In this document: positions 34,652 through 43,847 of the stretch, piece by piece | Layout: every line of letters begins with the position of its first letter | How positions within the stretch are numbered: position 1 is the stretch's first letter | Source of the DNA: Avedoeria sp964651245 | GTDB taxonomy: Bacteria; Chloroflexota; Anaerolineae; Epilineales; Epilineaceae | NCBI GenBank assembly: GCA_964651245.1 | Contig: CAZYVI010000003.1 | Coordinates: forward strand, 178,831-242,830 | Direction: 5' to 3' | Length of the DNA stretch: 64,000 nt | Made by a program: the position numbers and the translations under genes | Notes under the pieces: generated by a model | Told to the model about the DNA's origin: nothing | What the model saw: the letters and a program-made list of their open reading frames with translations, nothing else | Database searches by the model: none

Positions 34652-36439
34652 ATGCAGACCGCCTACCGCTCCCACACCTGCGGCCAGCTGCGCCCGGCCC
34701 ACGCCGGCCAGCGCGTCACGCTGGCCGGCTGGGTCCATCGCCGCCGCGAGCACGGCGGCCTGATCTTCGTCGACCTCCGCGACCGCCACGGCCTGACCCA
34801 GGTCGTCTGCGACGCCGCCGCCGCGCCCGAGGCCTACGCCGCGGCCGCCGCGCTGGGCAACGAGTGGGTCGTCCAGGTCGAGGGCGAGGTGGCCGCGCGC
34901 TTCGAGGCCAACCCGGAGCTGGCTACCGGTGCGATCGAGGTCCGGGCGGCGGCGGTCCGGGTCGTCAACGCCGCCAAGGTGCCGCCGTTCGAAATCGCGC
35001 GCGACCTCAACCTGGACGAGGCGCAGCGGCTGCGCTACCGCTACCTCGACCTGCGCCGCGAGCGCATGGCGCGCAACCTCGTCCTGCGCCACCGCGTCAC
35101 GGCGCACGTCCGCCAGGCGCTGAACGACGCCGGCTTCGTCGAGATCGAGACCCCGATCCTGACGCGCAGCACGCCCGAGGGAGCGCGCGACTTCCTGGTG
35201 CCCAGCCGGCTCCACCGCGGCGCGTTCTACGCCCTGCCGCAGAGCCCGCAGCAGCTCAAGCAGCTGCTCATGGTCGCCGGCGTCGACCGCTACTACCAGA
35301 TCGCGCGCTGCTTCCGCGACGAGGACCTGCGCGCCGACCGCCAGTTCGAGTTCACCCAGGTCGACATCGAGATGAGCTTCGTCGAGGCCGAGGACGTCAT
35401 GGCGCTCAACGAGGCGATGTTCCTCGACCTCTGCCGCGCCGTCGTGCCGGAGCGCCCGATCCGGCAGGCGCCGTTCCCGCGCCTCACCTACGCCGAGGCC
35501 ATGCGCCGCTACGGCAACGACAAGCCCGACATCCGCTTCGGCCTGACGATGGAGGACCTGGGCGACCTGTTCGCCGCCAGCGACTTCGGCGTTTTCCGCG
35601 ACGTCGTCGCGGCGGGCGGCGCCATCAAGGCCCTGTGCGCGCCGCGCCTCTTCAGCCGCAAGGAGGTCGCCGATCTCGAGGCGATCGTGAAGGCCCACGG
35701 CGCCGGCGGCCTGGCCTGGGTGGCCTGGGAGGGCGGCGAAGCGCGCGGCTCGGTGGCCAAGTGGGTCGCGCCGGTCGAAGCGGCGCTGCGCGACCGGCTG
35801 GCGGTCGAGGACGGCCAGACCGTCCTCATCGTCGCCGCCGAGCGCGCCGTGGCCGAGGACAGCCTGGGGCGGCTCCGGCTCCACCTGGGCGAAGCGCTCG
35901 GCCTGATCCCCGAGGGCGAGCTGGCCTTCCTCTGGCTCGTCGACCCGCCGCTGTTCGAATGGAACGCCGACGAGGCGCGCTGGGACTCGGTCCATCACCC
36001 GTTCACGGCGCCGCGGCCCGAGGACGTGCCGCTGTTGGCCTCCGATCCCGGCGCGGTGCGGGCCATGGCCTACGACGCCGTCCTCAACGGCGTCGAAGTG
36101 GCCGGCGGCTCGATTCGGATCCATGATTCGGCCGTGCAGCAGCGCGTGTTCGCCCTGTTGGGCATCGACGAAGTCCAGGCCCGCACCGAGTTCGGGCACC
36201 TGCTCGACGCCTTCGGCTATGGCGCGCCGCCGCACGGCGGCATCGCCTGGGGCTTCGACCGCACCGTCATGATCCTGGCCGGCGAGGCGTCGATTCGCGA
36301 GGTCATCGCCTTCCCCAAGACCGTCGCCGGCACCGACCCGCTCACCGGCGCCCCGGCGCCGGTGCCGCCGGCCAACCTCGACCTGCTCGGCCTGACGGTG
36401 GCGGCCACGCCGGACGCGGCCGCGCCGAGCGGACCATGA
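34652..36439 (+). CDS. aspS: Aspartyl-tRNA synthetase, probably non-discriminating
   Basis: A class II aminoacyl-tRNA synthetase of the bacterial type, 595 residues. It has an N-terminal OB anticodon domain (GWVHRRREHGG), motif 2 region FRDEDLRADRQFEFTQVDIEM, a GAD insertion domain (about 285-420) and motif 3 GIAWGFDRTVMIL near the end. In the anticodon-binding domain the position that is Leu in discriminating E. coli AspRS is His (His34), and the position of its Lys82 is not Lys. These are the residues associated with enzymes that also charge tRNA-Asn for the amidotransferase route, which is inference from known mutational work. Expression is likely controlled by the attenuator-like leader upstream. 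Confidence 0.96.
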   Translation: MQTAYRSHTCGQLRPAHAGQRVTLAGWVHRRREHGGLIFVDLRDRHGLTQVVCDAAAAPEAYAAAAALGNEWVVQVEGEVAARFEANPELATGAIEVRAAAVRVVNAAKVPPFEIARDLNLDEAQRLRYRYLDLRRERMARNLVLRHRVTAHVRQALNDAGFVEIETPILTRSTPEGARDFLVPSRLHRGAFYALPQSPQQLKQLLMVAGVDRYYQIARCFRDEDLRADRQFEFTQVDIEMSFVEAEDVMALNEAMFLDLCRAVVPERPIRQAPFPRLTYAEAMRRYGNDKPDIRFGLTMEDLGDLFAASDFGVFRDVVAAGGAIKALCAPRLFSRKEVADLEAIVKAHGAGGLAWVAWEGGEARGSVAKWVAPVEAALRDRLAVEDGQTVLIVAAERAVAEDSLGRLRLHLGEALGLIPEGELAFLWLVDPPLFEWNADEARWDSVHHPFTAPRPEDVPLLASDPGAVRAMAYDAVLNGVEVAGGSIRIHDSAVQQRVFALLGIDEVQARTEFGHLLDAFGYGAPPHGGIAWGFDRTVMILAGEASIREVIAFPKTVAGTDPLTGAPAPVPPANLDLLGLTVAATPDAAAPSGP

Positions 36440-36593
36440 CCGCCTAACCCCGTTTCCCGGCCGCCGCCCGCCCGCGGGCCGCGCGCCGGTCGCGACCGTC
36501 GCCGCTCACCCGGGGACCCCACCCCAGCCGCTGGCGTTCCGTCCCGCCGCCGACACCGCGTCGGCGGTGCGAGTGCATGACGAGGAGCGTCAG

Positions 36594-37568
36594 ATGAACG
36601 GTACCCAGTCGCCCGCCGCCCGGTCGTACCTCCGCCGCGCCGCGGCGCTGGCCGCGCTCGCCCTGGCCGTCGTGGCCGCGCCGGCCGCCGTCCAGGCCCA
36701 GAAGGGCCAGCCGGCCGGCGGCGCCATCCAGGGCTACGTCTACCTCGACGCCGACGGCGACGGCGCCTTCGGCCCCGACGAATCGGCCGTCGTCGGCGTG
36801 CCGATCCGGCTCGAGGGACCCGAGGGCGCCGACATGGCCGCCACCGATGCCGAGGGCCTCTACCAGTTCACCGGCCTGGGCGCCGGACGCTACCGCGTCG
36901 CCATCGACACGAACGCCGTGGCGACCGTGCTCGGCTCGGCCGAGGGGCTCGACGTGCCCGGCTACGACGCGCTGGCCGTGTCGTCGGAGACGCTGACCGG
37001 CGTCAACTTCGCCCTCGACGCCGAGCAGGTGGCCATGCTGTCCACCGCGCTGGCCAAGGCCGTGGCGGCGGTCCAGGCGGCGCTGCCCGGCAGCCTGCCC
37101 GGCGCCGAGCCGCCGGACGCCGGCGCGGCCGAGACCCTGACCGCCACCGCGATGGCGGCGGCGATGGCGTCGATGACGACCACCGAGGCGCTGACCACCA
37201 CCGCGGCGACGACGGCGACGACGGCCATCACCGCCGCGGCGCCGGCCACCGCGGCCGTCGCGACGGCCGCGCTGTCCAAGGGCGGCCGGCAGCTCGGCGG
37301 CGGCGCGGCCGTGACGTCGACGGTCGCGCTCACCGACACCGCCGTCGTCACCCGCACGGCTGCGGTCACGGCGTCCGAGGCGACGACGGCCGGGCTGACG
37401 AGCGCCGCGGCCGGCGCGTCCGGCGGCGAGGGCCCCGAGGGCATGCCGGGCGGCGGCCTCGCCGACGTCTTCGGCACCCCCGCGCTGGCCGGCCTGGCGG
37501 CGCTGCTCGGCCTCCTGGGCGGCCTCGGCGCGCTGCGGCGGCGGGGCGCGGGGGTGGCTCGGGGTTGA
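36594..37568 (+). CDS. Secreted SdrD B-like protein with C-terminal anchor
   Basis: A 324-residue surface protein. The ATG at 36594 follows GAGGAG; the open frame begins 27 bases earlier. A signal peptide (about 10-36) is followed by an SdrD B/CNA-B-like domain (about 42-125) with the landmark GYVYLDADGDGAFGPDE, in which the Asp-rich loop is calcium-binding in homologues, and DAEGLYQFTGLGAGRYRVAID. A long Ala/Thr-rich, probably extended or glycosylated stalk (about 165-285) follows. The C-terminus is a hydrophobic helix followed by LRRRGAGVARG, the layout of sorting/anchor tails although no LPXTG is seen. Confidence 0.78.
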   Translation: MNGTQSPAARSYLRRAAALAALALAVVAAPAAVQAQKGQPAGGAIQGYVYLDADGDGAFGPDESAVVGVPIRLEGPEGADMAATDAEGLYQFTGLGAGRYRVAIDTNAVATVLGSAEGLDVPGYDALAVSSETLTGVNFALDAEQVAMLSTALAKAVAAVQAALPGSLPGAEPPDAGAAETLTATAMAAAMASMTTTEALTTTAATTATTAITAAAPATAAVATAALSKGGRQLGGGAAVTSTVALTDTAVVTRTAAVTASEATTAGLTSAAAGASGGEGPEGMPGGGLADVFGTPALAGLAALLGLLGGLGALRRRGAGVARG

Positions 37569-37592
37569 CGCCCGTCGGGCAGTCCGTACAAT
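37565..37592 (+). promoter_or_regulatory. Sigma70-like promoter of the RND gene
   Basis: TTGACG (37565-37570) and TACAAT (37587-37592) with a 16-bp spacer, 110 bp before the RND gene. The -35 element overlaps the stop codon of the SdrD-like gene. A second TACAAT lies at about 37602. Confidence 0.5.
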
Positions 37593-37702
37593 AGGCCAGG
37601 TTACAATCCGATTAAGAGCGCGTTCGACCGAGTCGCGGCGGGAGACCCCACCCTCTCCCCCGCTCGGGCGATCCCTGACCCGCCGCACCGGGAGATCGAC
37701 CC

Positions 37703-40700
37703 ATGACCCGTCTGACCCGCTGGGCCCTAGACCGCCCGTCCATCACGATCCTGCTGTCGCTCGCCGTGATCGGCGCCGGCCTCTGGGCCGCCCGAGGGCT
37801 GAACCGCGAGTTGATCCCCGACATCGAGCCGCCGATGGCGACGGTGCTGGTGGTCTACCCGGGCGCCTCAGCCGACGAGGTGACGAACAGCGTCGTCAAG
37901 CCGATCGAGACCGCGCTCGACGCGATCACCGAGATCGACGTCCTCGACGTCACGGCCACCGCCTCGGACAGCTTCGCCGCGATCATGCTGCAGGCCGAGT
38001 ACGGGACGGCGCAGGACGACATCCGCCAGGAGATCGAGGACCAGCTGGTCGACGTCGAGCTGCCCGACGAGGCCAACGACCCCGAGATCGTGCTGTTCAG
38101 CTTCGCCGACATCCCGGTCATCCAAGGCAGCATCAGCGGCGACATCGACGAGGATGCGCTGCAGCAGCTCGTCCTGGACGACCTCGTGCCCGAGCTCGAG
38201 GCGATCGAGGGCGTCAGCCGGGTCGACATCGCCGGGGCCCGCGACGACCAGGTCTACCTCAAGCTCGACCCGGACGCGATGCAGGCGAAGGGCGTCTCGA
38301 TCGATGCCGTCAAGGGCGCGCTGGCGGCCAACGACCTGACCTTCCCGGCCGGCAGCCTCGAGACCGAGGGCTTGCTGACGCCGCTGCAGGTGAGCCACCG
38401 CATCACCTCGACCGAGGCCCTCGAGGACCTCGTCATCGGTGGCGGCGGCAACGGCGGCCCGCCGGGCGGGGTCCCGTCCGGCCCGCCGGCCGCCTCGGTT
38501 GGCCCACCGCCTGCCCGCCCGCCGGCCGCCGCGCCGCCGACGTCCGGCCTGCGCGGCGCGCGCGCCGGCGCTGCGGCGCCCGGCGGCCCCTACCCGATCC
38601 CACCGTCGGTCCAGCGGCAGGCTGCGGCGCTGCCGTTCCCGATCACGCTCGAGACCACCGCCGACCTGACGCCTGAGCTCGTCGACCAGCTCGAGCTGCT
38701 GGCGCCCGAAGTGCTGCGCGAGGTGGCGGCCGAGATCATCGCCAGCCTGCCCACCGGCGCCACCGACGCCCTGGCGCCCGACGTCGTCGCCGCGCTGCCG
38801 TCGGACATCCAGGCGGCGCTGGCGGCGCAGCTGGCCGGCGTTGCCGACCTGCCGGCGCCGGCGGACGACGCCGCGCCGACCGCTGACGTCCAGGTCGTGA
38901 TCGCCCGCGCCGGCGACACCGTCGCGTCCATCGCCGAGCGCCTCGGCGTGGCGCCAACGGCCGTCCGCGACGCGGACGGCGAGGCGGTAGACGACGTGGC
39001 GGCCGGCGACGTGCTCTACGTCGCGCTCACGGTGGACGAGGACGACGACGAGGCGGCCGACGACGCCGCGGCGAGCGACGACGACGGCGGCGCCGCCGAT
39101 GACGGCGATGCGGCCGACGACGCGGGCGCGGCCGCGAGCGACCAGGTGCGGCTGGGCGACATCGCCGACGTGGTGCGCGAGCCGGAGGCCGCCAGCAGCA
39201 TCAGCCGCTCCAACGGCCAGGGCAGCCTCGGCCTGATCGTCTACAAGGACAGCGGCGCCAACACGGTGCGCGTCGTCCACGACGTCGAGGACCGCATCGA
39301 GGAGCTGCAGGACGACAACGACGATCTCGGCGACCTCGACGTCAACCTCGTGTTCGAGCAGGCGTCGTTCATCGAGGAGTCGTTGAACGGCGTCCGCAAC
39401 GAGGGCATCCTCGGCGGCCTGTTCGCCGTGCTCGTCATCCTGTGGTTCCTGCGCAGCGTCCGCTCGACGCTCGTCATCGCGCTGAGCATCCCGCTGTCGA
39501 TCCTGACCGCGTTCGTGCTGATGCGCATCCAAGGCCTGTCGCTGAACCTGCTGACGCTCTCGGGGCTGACGATCGCCATCGGCCGCGTCGTCGACGACGC
39601 GATCGTCGTCATCGAGAACATCTACCGCAACCTGCAGCAGGGCGTCCCGCGCCGCCAGGCGATCCTCCAGGGCGCCGGCGAGGTGGCGATGGCGATCACC
39701 GCCGCGACGCTGGTCACGGTGGCGGTGTTCCTGCCGCTGGGCTACGTCGGCGGCCTGACGCGCGAGTTCTTCCTGCCGTTCGGCCAGACGGTGACGTACG
39801 CCCTGTTGGCCAGCCTGCTCGTGGCGCTCACGGTGATCCCGCTGCTCGCCAGCTGGTGGCTGTCGCCCGACAACCTGCCCCATGCGCACGAGACGTGGCT
39901 GCAGCGCGTCTACACCCCGATCCTGCGCTGGGCGCTGGCCCACCGCGTCACGACGCTCGTCGTGGCCGGGCTGATCTTCGTGCTCAGCCTCGGCCTGGCG
40001 CGCTTCATCCCGCGCACCTTCATCGGCGGCTTCGGCGAGCCGCTGATCAACGTCTCGGTCTCGCTGCCGAGCGGCGCGACGCTCGAGACGACCGACGCGA
40101 TCGTCCAGCTCGTCGAGGACGTCCTCGACGACGACGACGCGATCGACGACATCGAGACGACGATCGGCGCCGGTTCGGCCGGCTTCGGCCAGTTCAGCGG
40201 CGGCGACCCCGCCCGGGCCTCGATCCTGGCCACGCTCAGCGACGATCCGGGCAACGACGACGAGGACGACGAGGACCCGTCCTCGTGGGCGGCGTGGTTC
40301 CAGGGCAGCGACCGCGAGGACCCGCAGGTCGTCGCCGAGCGGCTGCGCAACGAGCTCCACGACCTGAACGACCTCGACGAGGTGCGCGATCGGCTGGCCG
40401 ACGACCGCGACGAGGACGAGCTCAACGCCGCGATGGCGCGGCTGCGCACCGTCCTGGCGACCTCGAACATCGAGGACGGAGAGGCGAACCGCGTCTTCGA
40501 CTTCTCGGTCAGCGCGGGCTCGGGCGGCGGCCCGCCGGCCGGCGTCTACGACCTCCAGGTCCGCGGCGAGGACGAGCGCGACATCCGCCGCGCCACGGCG
40601 CTCATCCTCGACGCCCTGACCGATCCCGACGAGTGGGAGGACGAGGGCTACGACCTCGAGGCGGCCAACGAGGACGACGAAGACGACGACATCACCGCGG

Positions 40701-42121
40701 ACGATCTGCCGATCATCAACCTCTCCAGCAACCTCTCCGATGCGCGCCAGACGCTGACGGTGGCCGTCGACCCGGCCAAGGCCCAGGCCCAGAGCCTGTC
40801 CACCGTGCAGGTGGCGCTGGCGCTGCGGTCGATCTTCGAGGGCCAGGAGGTCGGCACGATCGAGATCGCCGACGGCGACGACGTGACGAAGCTCGACGTC
40901 CTGGCGGTCTACCCCGACGCCTTCATCGCCGACAAGACGGCCCTCGAGAACCACCGGCTCGACGCGCCCGGCGGCGGCCGCGTCCGGCTGGGCGACATCG
41001 CCGAGGTGTCGCTGCGCGCCGGCGCGGTCGAGATCACCCGCGTCAACGGCGAGCGGGCGGCGCTCATCTCGGGCGAGATCATCGACAGCGACACGTTCGG
41101 CATCCAGGAGAGCGCGCTGCGGATCATCGACCGGGTGAAGTCCGATCACGAGGATCTGTTCGGCGACCCGGACGACGAGGACGAGGAGCCGGCGGTGACC
41201 GTCGGCTCGGGCGTCACCTCGAGCGAGCAGCAGGACGGCTTCAACGACCTGTTGCTGGCGCTGCCGGTGTCGATCCTGATCGTCTACCTGATCATGGTCC
41301 TCGAGTTCGGCTCGCTGTCGGTGCCGTTCGTCATCCTGTTCAGCCTGCCGTTCGCGGCCACCGGCGCGCTGATCTCGCTGGCTTTGACCGGCCGCGCGAT
41401 CTCGCTGTCGAGCCTGATCGGGATGCTGATGCTCATCGGGATCGTGGTGACGAACGCGATCGTGCTGCTCGACTTCGTCCAACAGCTGCGCAAGCGCGGC
41501 ATGGGGGTCCACGAGGCGCTCATCGAAGGCGGTCGGATCCGCGTGCGGCCGATCATGATGACCGCCGTGGCCACCGTCATCGCCCTCTTCCCGCAGGCGC
41601 TGGGCTTCACCGAGGGCGCGCTGCTGGCCAGCGAGCTGGCGACGACCGTCATCGGCGGCCTGACGACGAGCACGCTGCTGACGCTCGTGGTCGTGCCGGT
41701 CCTCTACAGCCTGTTCGCCGGCGGCGACGGCGCCGCGCCACCCGCCGACCCCGGCGCGGGCGTGCCCCCGCCGCCCCCGCCGCTGCCGCGTCAGCCGGTG
41801 CCGGCGATCCCGTCGCCCGGGCCGCGCCCGGAGGCGCCGCCGGCCCCGCCCGCCAGCGGCGCACCGGCCCCGTCGACGGGCGGCGCCGTGCCCGACGTCG
41901 CCCCGGCGGCGACCTCGGCCGCCCCGCCGCCCGGGTCGCCCGGGTCGCCCGGCGGCCCGCCGCCACCGCGACCGGCCGCCGTGCCGCCGGCGCCGCCGGT
42001 GCCGCCGTCGCGGCAGCCCTACGAAGGGCCGGAGGTCACGTGGTCGAGCCGCGGCGGGTCCGACGCGCCGCCGACCGGCGGCGACGCGGCCGACGATCCG
42101 CTGGCGCCGATCGGGGGCTGA
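37703..42121 (+). CDS. RND transporter with LysM insertion
   Basis: A 1472-residue proton-driven efflux permease of the RND (HAE1/SwrC-like) family. The N-terminus is typical (LDRPSITILLSLAVIGAGLW, ELIPDIEPPMATV), as are the second helix block (FFAVLVILWFLRS-like at about 570-590), the proton-relay segment GRVVDDAIVVIENIYRN (about 625-645), a second periplasmic lobe, and the final six helices ending near residue 1340. Between LEDLVIG (about 243) and VRLGDIADV (about 482) there is an insertion of about 235 residues: a Pro-rich part, Leu/Pro helical repeats, a LysM-type unit (ARAGDTVASIAERLGV at about 400) and an Asp-rich acidic tract. AcrB keeps its TolC-docking subdomain in this region. The periplasmic loops are very acidic, and a Pro-rich tail of about 120 residues follows. 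No membrane-fusion or outer-membrane partner lies nearby. Confidence 0.88.
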   Translation: MTRLTRWALDRPSITILLSLAVIGAGLWAARGLNRELIPDIEPPMATVLVVYPGASADEVTNSVVKPIETALDAITEIDVLDVTATASDSFAAIMLQAEYGTAQDDIRQEIEDQLVDVELPDEANDPEIVLFSFADIPVIQGSISGDIDEDALQQLVLDDLVPELEAIEGVSRVDIAGARDDQVYLKLDPDAMQAKGVSIDAVKGALAANDLTFPAGSLETEGLLTPLQVSHRITSTEALEDLVIGGGGNGGPPGGVPSGPPAASVGPPPARPPAAAPPTSGLRGARAGAAAPGGPYPIPPSVQRQAAALPFPITLETTADLTPELVDQLELLAPEVLREVAAEIIASLPTGATDALAPDVVAALPSDIQAALAAQLAGVADLPAPADDAAPTADVQVVIARAGDTVASIAERLGVAPTAVRDADGEAVDDVAAGDVLYVALTVDEDDDEAADDAAASDDDGGAADDGDAADDAGAAASDQVRLGDIADVVREPEAASSISRSNGQGSLGLIVYKDSGANTVRVVHDVEDRIEELQDDNDDLGDLDVNLVFEQASFIEESLNGVRNEGILGGLFAVLVILWFLRSVRSTLVIALSIPLSILTAFVLMRIQGLSLNLLTLSGLTIAIGRVVDDAIVVIENIYRNLQQGVPRRQAILQGAGEVAMAITAATLVTVAVFLPLGYVGGLTREFFLPFGQTVTYALLASLLVALTVIPLLASWWLSPDNLPHAHETWLQRVYTPILRWALAHRVTTLVVAGLIFVLSLGLARFIPRTFIGGFGEPLINVSVSLPSGATLETTDAIVQLVEDVLDDDDAIDDIETTIGAGSAGFGQFSGGDPARASILATLSDDPGNDDEDDEDPSSWAAWFQGSDREDPQVVAERLRNELHDLNDLDEVRDRLADDRDEDELNAAMARLRTVLATSNIEDGEANRVFDFSVSAGSGGGPPAGVYDLQVRGEDERDIRRATALILDALTDPDEWEDEGYDLEAANEDDEDDDITADDLPIINLSSNLSDARQTLTVAVDPAKAQAQSLSTVQVALALRSIFEGQEVGTIEIADGDDVTKLDVLAVYPDAFIADKTALENHRLDAPGGGRVRLGDIAEVSLRAGAVEITRVNGERAALISGEIIDSDTFGIQESALRIIDRVKSDHEDLFGDPDDEDEEPAVTVGSGVTSSEQQDGFNDLLLALPVSILIVYLIMVLEFGSLSVPFVILFSLPFAATGALISLALTGRAISLSSLIGMLMLIGIVVTNAIVLLDFVQQLRKRGMGVHEALIEGGRIRVRPIMMTAVATVIALFPQALGFTEGALLASELATTVIGGLTTSTLLTLVVVPVLYSLFAGGDGAAPPADPGAGVPPPPPPLPRQPVPAIPSPGPRPEAPPAPPASGAPAPSTGGAVPDVAPAATSAAPPPGSPGSPGGPPPPRPAAVPPAPPVPPSRQPYEGPEVTWSSRGGSDAPPTGGDAADDPLAPIGG

Positions 42122-42191
42122 CGCGGCGGCGCGCCGCCCAACGTGCACCGCGCGGGGCGGTCCGGCCAGTCGGCCGGGCCGCCCCGACCAC

Positions 42192-42220
42192 TTGCGCCTC
42201 CCGCCGGGCCCTGCTACGCT
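42192..42220 (+). promoter_or_regulatory. Sigma70-like promoter of a candidate ncRNA
   Basis: TTGCGC (42192-42197), 17-bp spacer, TACGCT (42215-42220). Predicted start at about 42225-42227, exactly where the paired 5' end of the RNA candidate begins. Confidence 0.5.
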
Positions 42221-42224
42221 GTTC

Positions 42225-42387
42225 GGACTGCTGCGTGTGACTGGCGCACAAGCGTCGCAACCTACGTGATCTCATCGGGAGCCCGACTTGCATCCGGCGT
42301 CTCCGCCCGTTGTGAGCGGCGGCGTCCAGCGGGCACCCACCTGCGTCAGCAGGTTGTGGACCTCGCGTCAGTCCACGTAGCAGATCC
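42225..42387 (+). ncRNA. Structured small RNA candidate, 6S-like
   Basis: An approximately 165-nt region in the 344-bp gap after the RND gene folds as one long closed hairpin. GGA (42225-42227) pairs with TCC (42385-42387), and CTGCTGCGTG (42228-42237) pairs with CACGTAGCAG (42374-42383) with one G-U. After a bulged T, GACTG (42239-42243) pairs with CAGTC (42369-42373). Further in, CAACCT pairs with AGGTTG, leaving an open central region and several apical hairpins. A promoter lies just upstream and a hairpin terminator just downstream. Length and overall shape resemble 6S RNA, but I did not recognise enough conserved 6S sequence to name it. Confidence 0.45.
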
Positions 42388-42390
42388 ATC

Positions 42391-42415
42391 CGGGGGGCAC
42401 AGGCCCCCCGTCTTG
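42391..42415 (+). terminator. Terminator hairpin of the RNA candidate
   Basis: A perfect 8-bp stem CGGGGGGC (42391-42398) / GCCCCCCG (42403-42410) with an ACAG loop, followed by TCTTGCTGT. The T content after the stem is modest. Confidence 0.5.
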
Positions 42416-42465
42416 CTGTCCTGCCGCCATCGGCGCCGCCCGTGGCGGCATGTGCGAGGTCGGCG

Positions 42466-43080
42466 ATGCGCGTCCTCCATCCCGTCCGGTCCCAGGAAGC
42501 GCCGCTGGACGCTGGCACGTGGATCCGGCCGGATGGGTCGGCCGAAGCGTTCCAGGTCCACGGGCTCGGCGACGGCCGCGCCGTCGTCCGGGTCGAGGGC
42601 GACGGCCCGGCGCTGTGGCACCTGGTGCTCGACCCCGACGGCCGCCCCGAGCGGCTTCAGGTGCGGATCCGCCACGACGGGCGGACGGTCGACGCCACGC
42701 TCACGTTCTTCGAGGACGAGGTTCTGATCTGGCGCCGCGGCGCCGCTCCGCCCAGCGAGGCCATCGCGCTCGCGCCCGGCACCCGGCTGCTCTGGCCGCC
42801 GATCGCGGGGCGCGAACGCTGTCTGGCCGGCCTGTCCGCCGCTGCGCCGGCGCGTGTGCCGTGCCTGCTCATCGTCGTCGTGCCGCCCGACCGCGGCGGG
42901 TTGACGGCGCGACCGGTCGAGCTTGCCGTCGCGCGCACCGCGGACGGGGTGCGCCTGGCCACGCCCGGCCTGCCCGAGATGGCCCTGGCGGTCGACGCGG
43001 CCGGGCGGCTGGCCGGCTGGGTCGAAGGTGGCGCGGCGGCGCGGCGACATGACCCCGCCCACCCGGGCGACACCGCGTGA
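42466..43080 (+). CDS. Unknown protein heading the SCO1/cytochrome operon
   Basis: A 204-residue soluble protein not assigned to a family. It is beta-rich with repeated short strands and charged turns (GTWIRPDGSAEAFQVHG, VLDPDGRPERLQVRIRHDG, TVDATLTFFEDEVLIWRR), suggesting a barrel like those of lipid- or glycolipid-binding proteins. There is no signal peptide. Its stop overlaps the start of the SCO1 gene (GTGA), so it is translated together with the copper-delivery and cytochrome genes. Confidence 0.6.
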   Translation: MRVLHPVRSQEAPLDAGTWIRPDGSAEAFQVHGLGDGRAVVRVEGDGPALWHLVLDPDGRPERLQVRIRHDGRTVDATLTFFEDEVLIWRRGAAPPSEAIALAPGTRLLWPPIAGRERCLAGLSAAAPARVPCLLIVVVPPDRGGLTARPVELAVARTADGVRLATPGLPEMALAVDAAGRLAGWVEGGAAARRHDPAHPGDTA

Positions 43081-43847
43081 GCGCGGCGCGACCAGCGGCG
43101 GGCGGCGACCGACGGTTCGTGGTCGGCCTGGCGCTGGCGGCGCTGCTGCTGGCGGCGGCCGCGGCGTGGCGCGGGCTCGGGCCGCTGGCGGGCGAACCGG
43201 CGCCGGCGAGCGCGCCGCGGGCGGCGGGCGACGACGCGGCCGGCCTGCGGGGCTTCGCCATCGACCCGCCAGCCCCGGCGCCGGCCCTCGCGCTCGTCGA
43301 CGCGGCCGGCCGCGCCTGGCGCGGGTCCGATCAGCGCGGCCGCGTCTGGGCGGTGTTCTTCGGCTACACCCACTGCCCCGACATCTGCCCGCAGACGCTG
43401 TCGTCCCTGGCCGCGGCGCTCGAGCGGCTGGGGCCGACGGCCGACGCCGTGACGGTGGCGCTCGTCACCGTCGACCCGGCCCGCGACACGCCCGACGTCC
43501 TGCAGGCCTACACGGCGGCGTTCGACCCGCGCTTCGTCGGCTTGTCAGGCTCGGTCGAGGCGATCACGGCCGCGGCCGACGCCTGGGGGGTGGCGTTCGA
43601 GCGCGAGGCGCCGCCGGCGGCGGCCACGGCGGCCGGCGCCGCGGCCGCCGGGCGCGCCGAGGGGCACGGCGGCGGCATCGACCTGCCCGGCCTGGCCGAG
43701 GGCGGGGGCGGCTACACGATCGTCCACTCCGGCACCGTCTTCCTTGTCGACCGCCAGGGCCGGCTGCGCAGCGGGTTCGTCGGCGCGATCGACCCGGCCG
43801 ACGTGGCCCACGACCTGGCGCGGCTGGTGGCCGAGCCGGCGCCGTGA
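43077..43847 (+). CDS. SCO1/SenC family copper chaperone
   Basis: A 256-residue membrane-anchored thioredoxin-fold protein of the SCO1/SenC/PrrC family, which delivers copper to or reduces the CuA site of cytochrome oxidase. An N-terminal anchor helix (about 12-30) is followed by GRVWAVFFGYTHCPDICPQTL with the CxxxC pair C100/C104, LVTVDPARDTP, and the conserved His in YTIVHSGTVFLVD (H217). Thus all three copper ligands are present. An Ala/Gly-rich loop of about 30 residues before the His is longer than usual. The gene overlaps both neighbours by four bases. Confidence 0.93.
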   Translation: MSAARPAAGGDRRFVVGLALAALLLAAAAAWRGLGPLAGEPAPASAPRAAGDDAAGLRGFAIDPPAPAPALALVDAAGRAWRGSDQRGRVWAVFFGYTHCPDICPQTLSSLAAALERLGPTADAVTVALVTVDPARDTPDVLQAYTAAFDPRFVGLSGSVEAITAAADAWGVAFEREAPPAAATAAGAAAAGRAEGHGGGIDLPGLAEGGGGYTIVHSGTVFLVDRQGRLRSGFVGAIDPADVAHDLARLVAEPAP

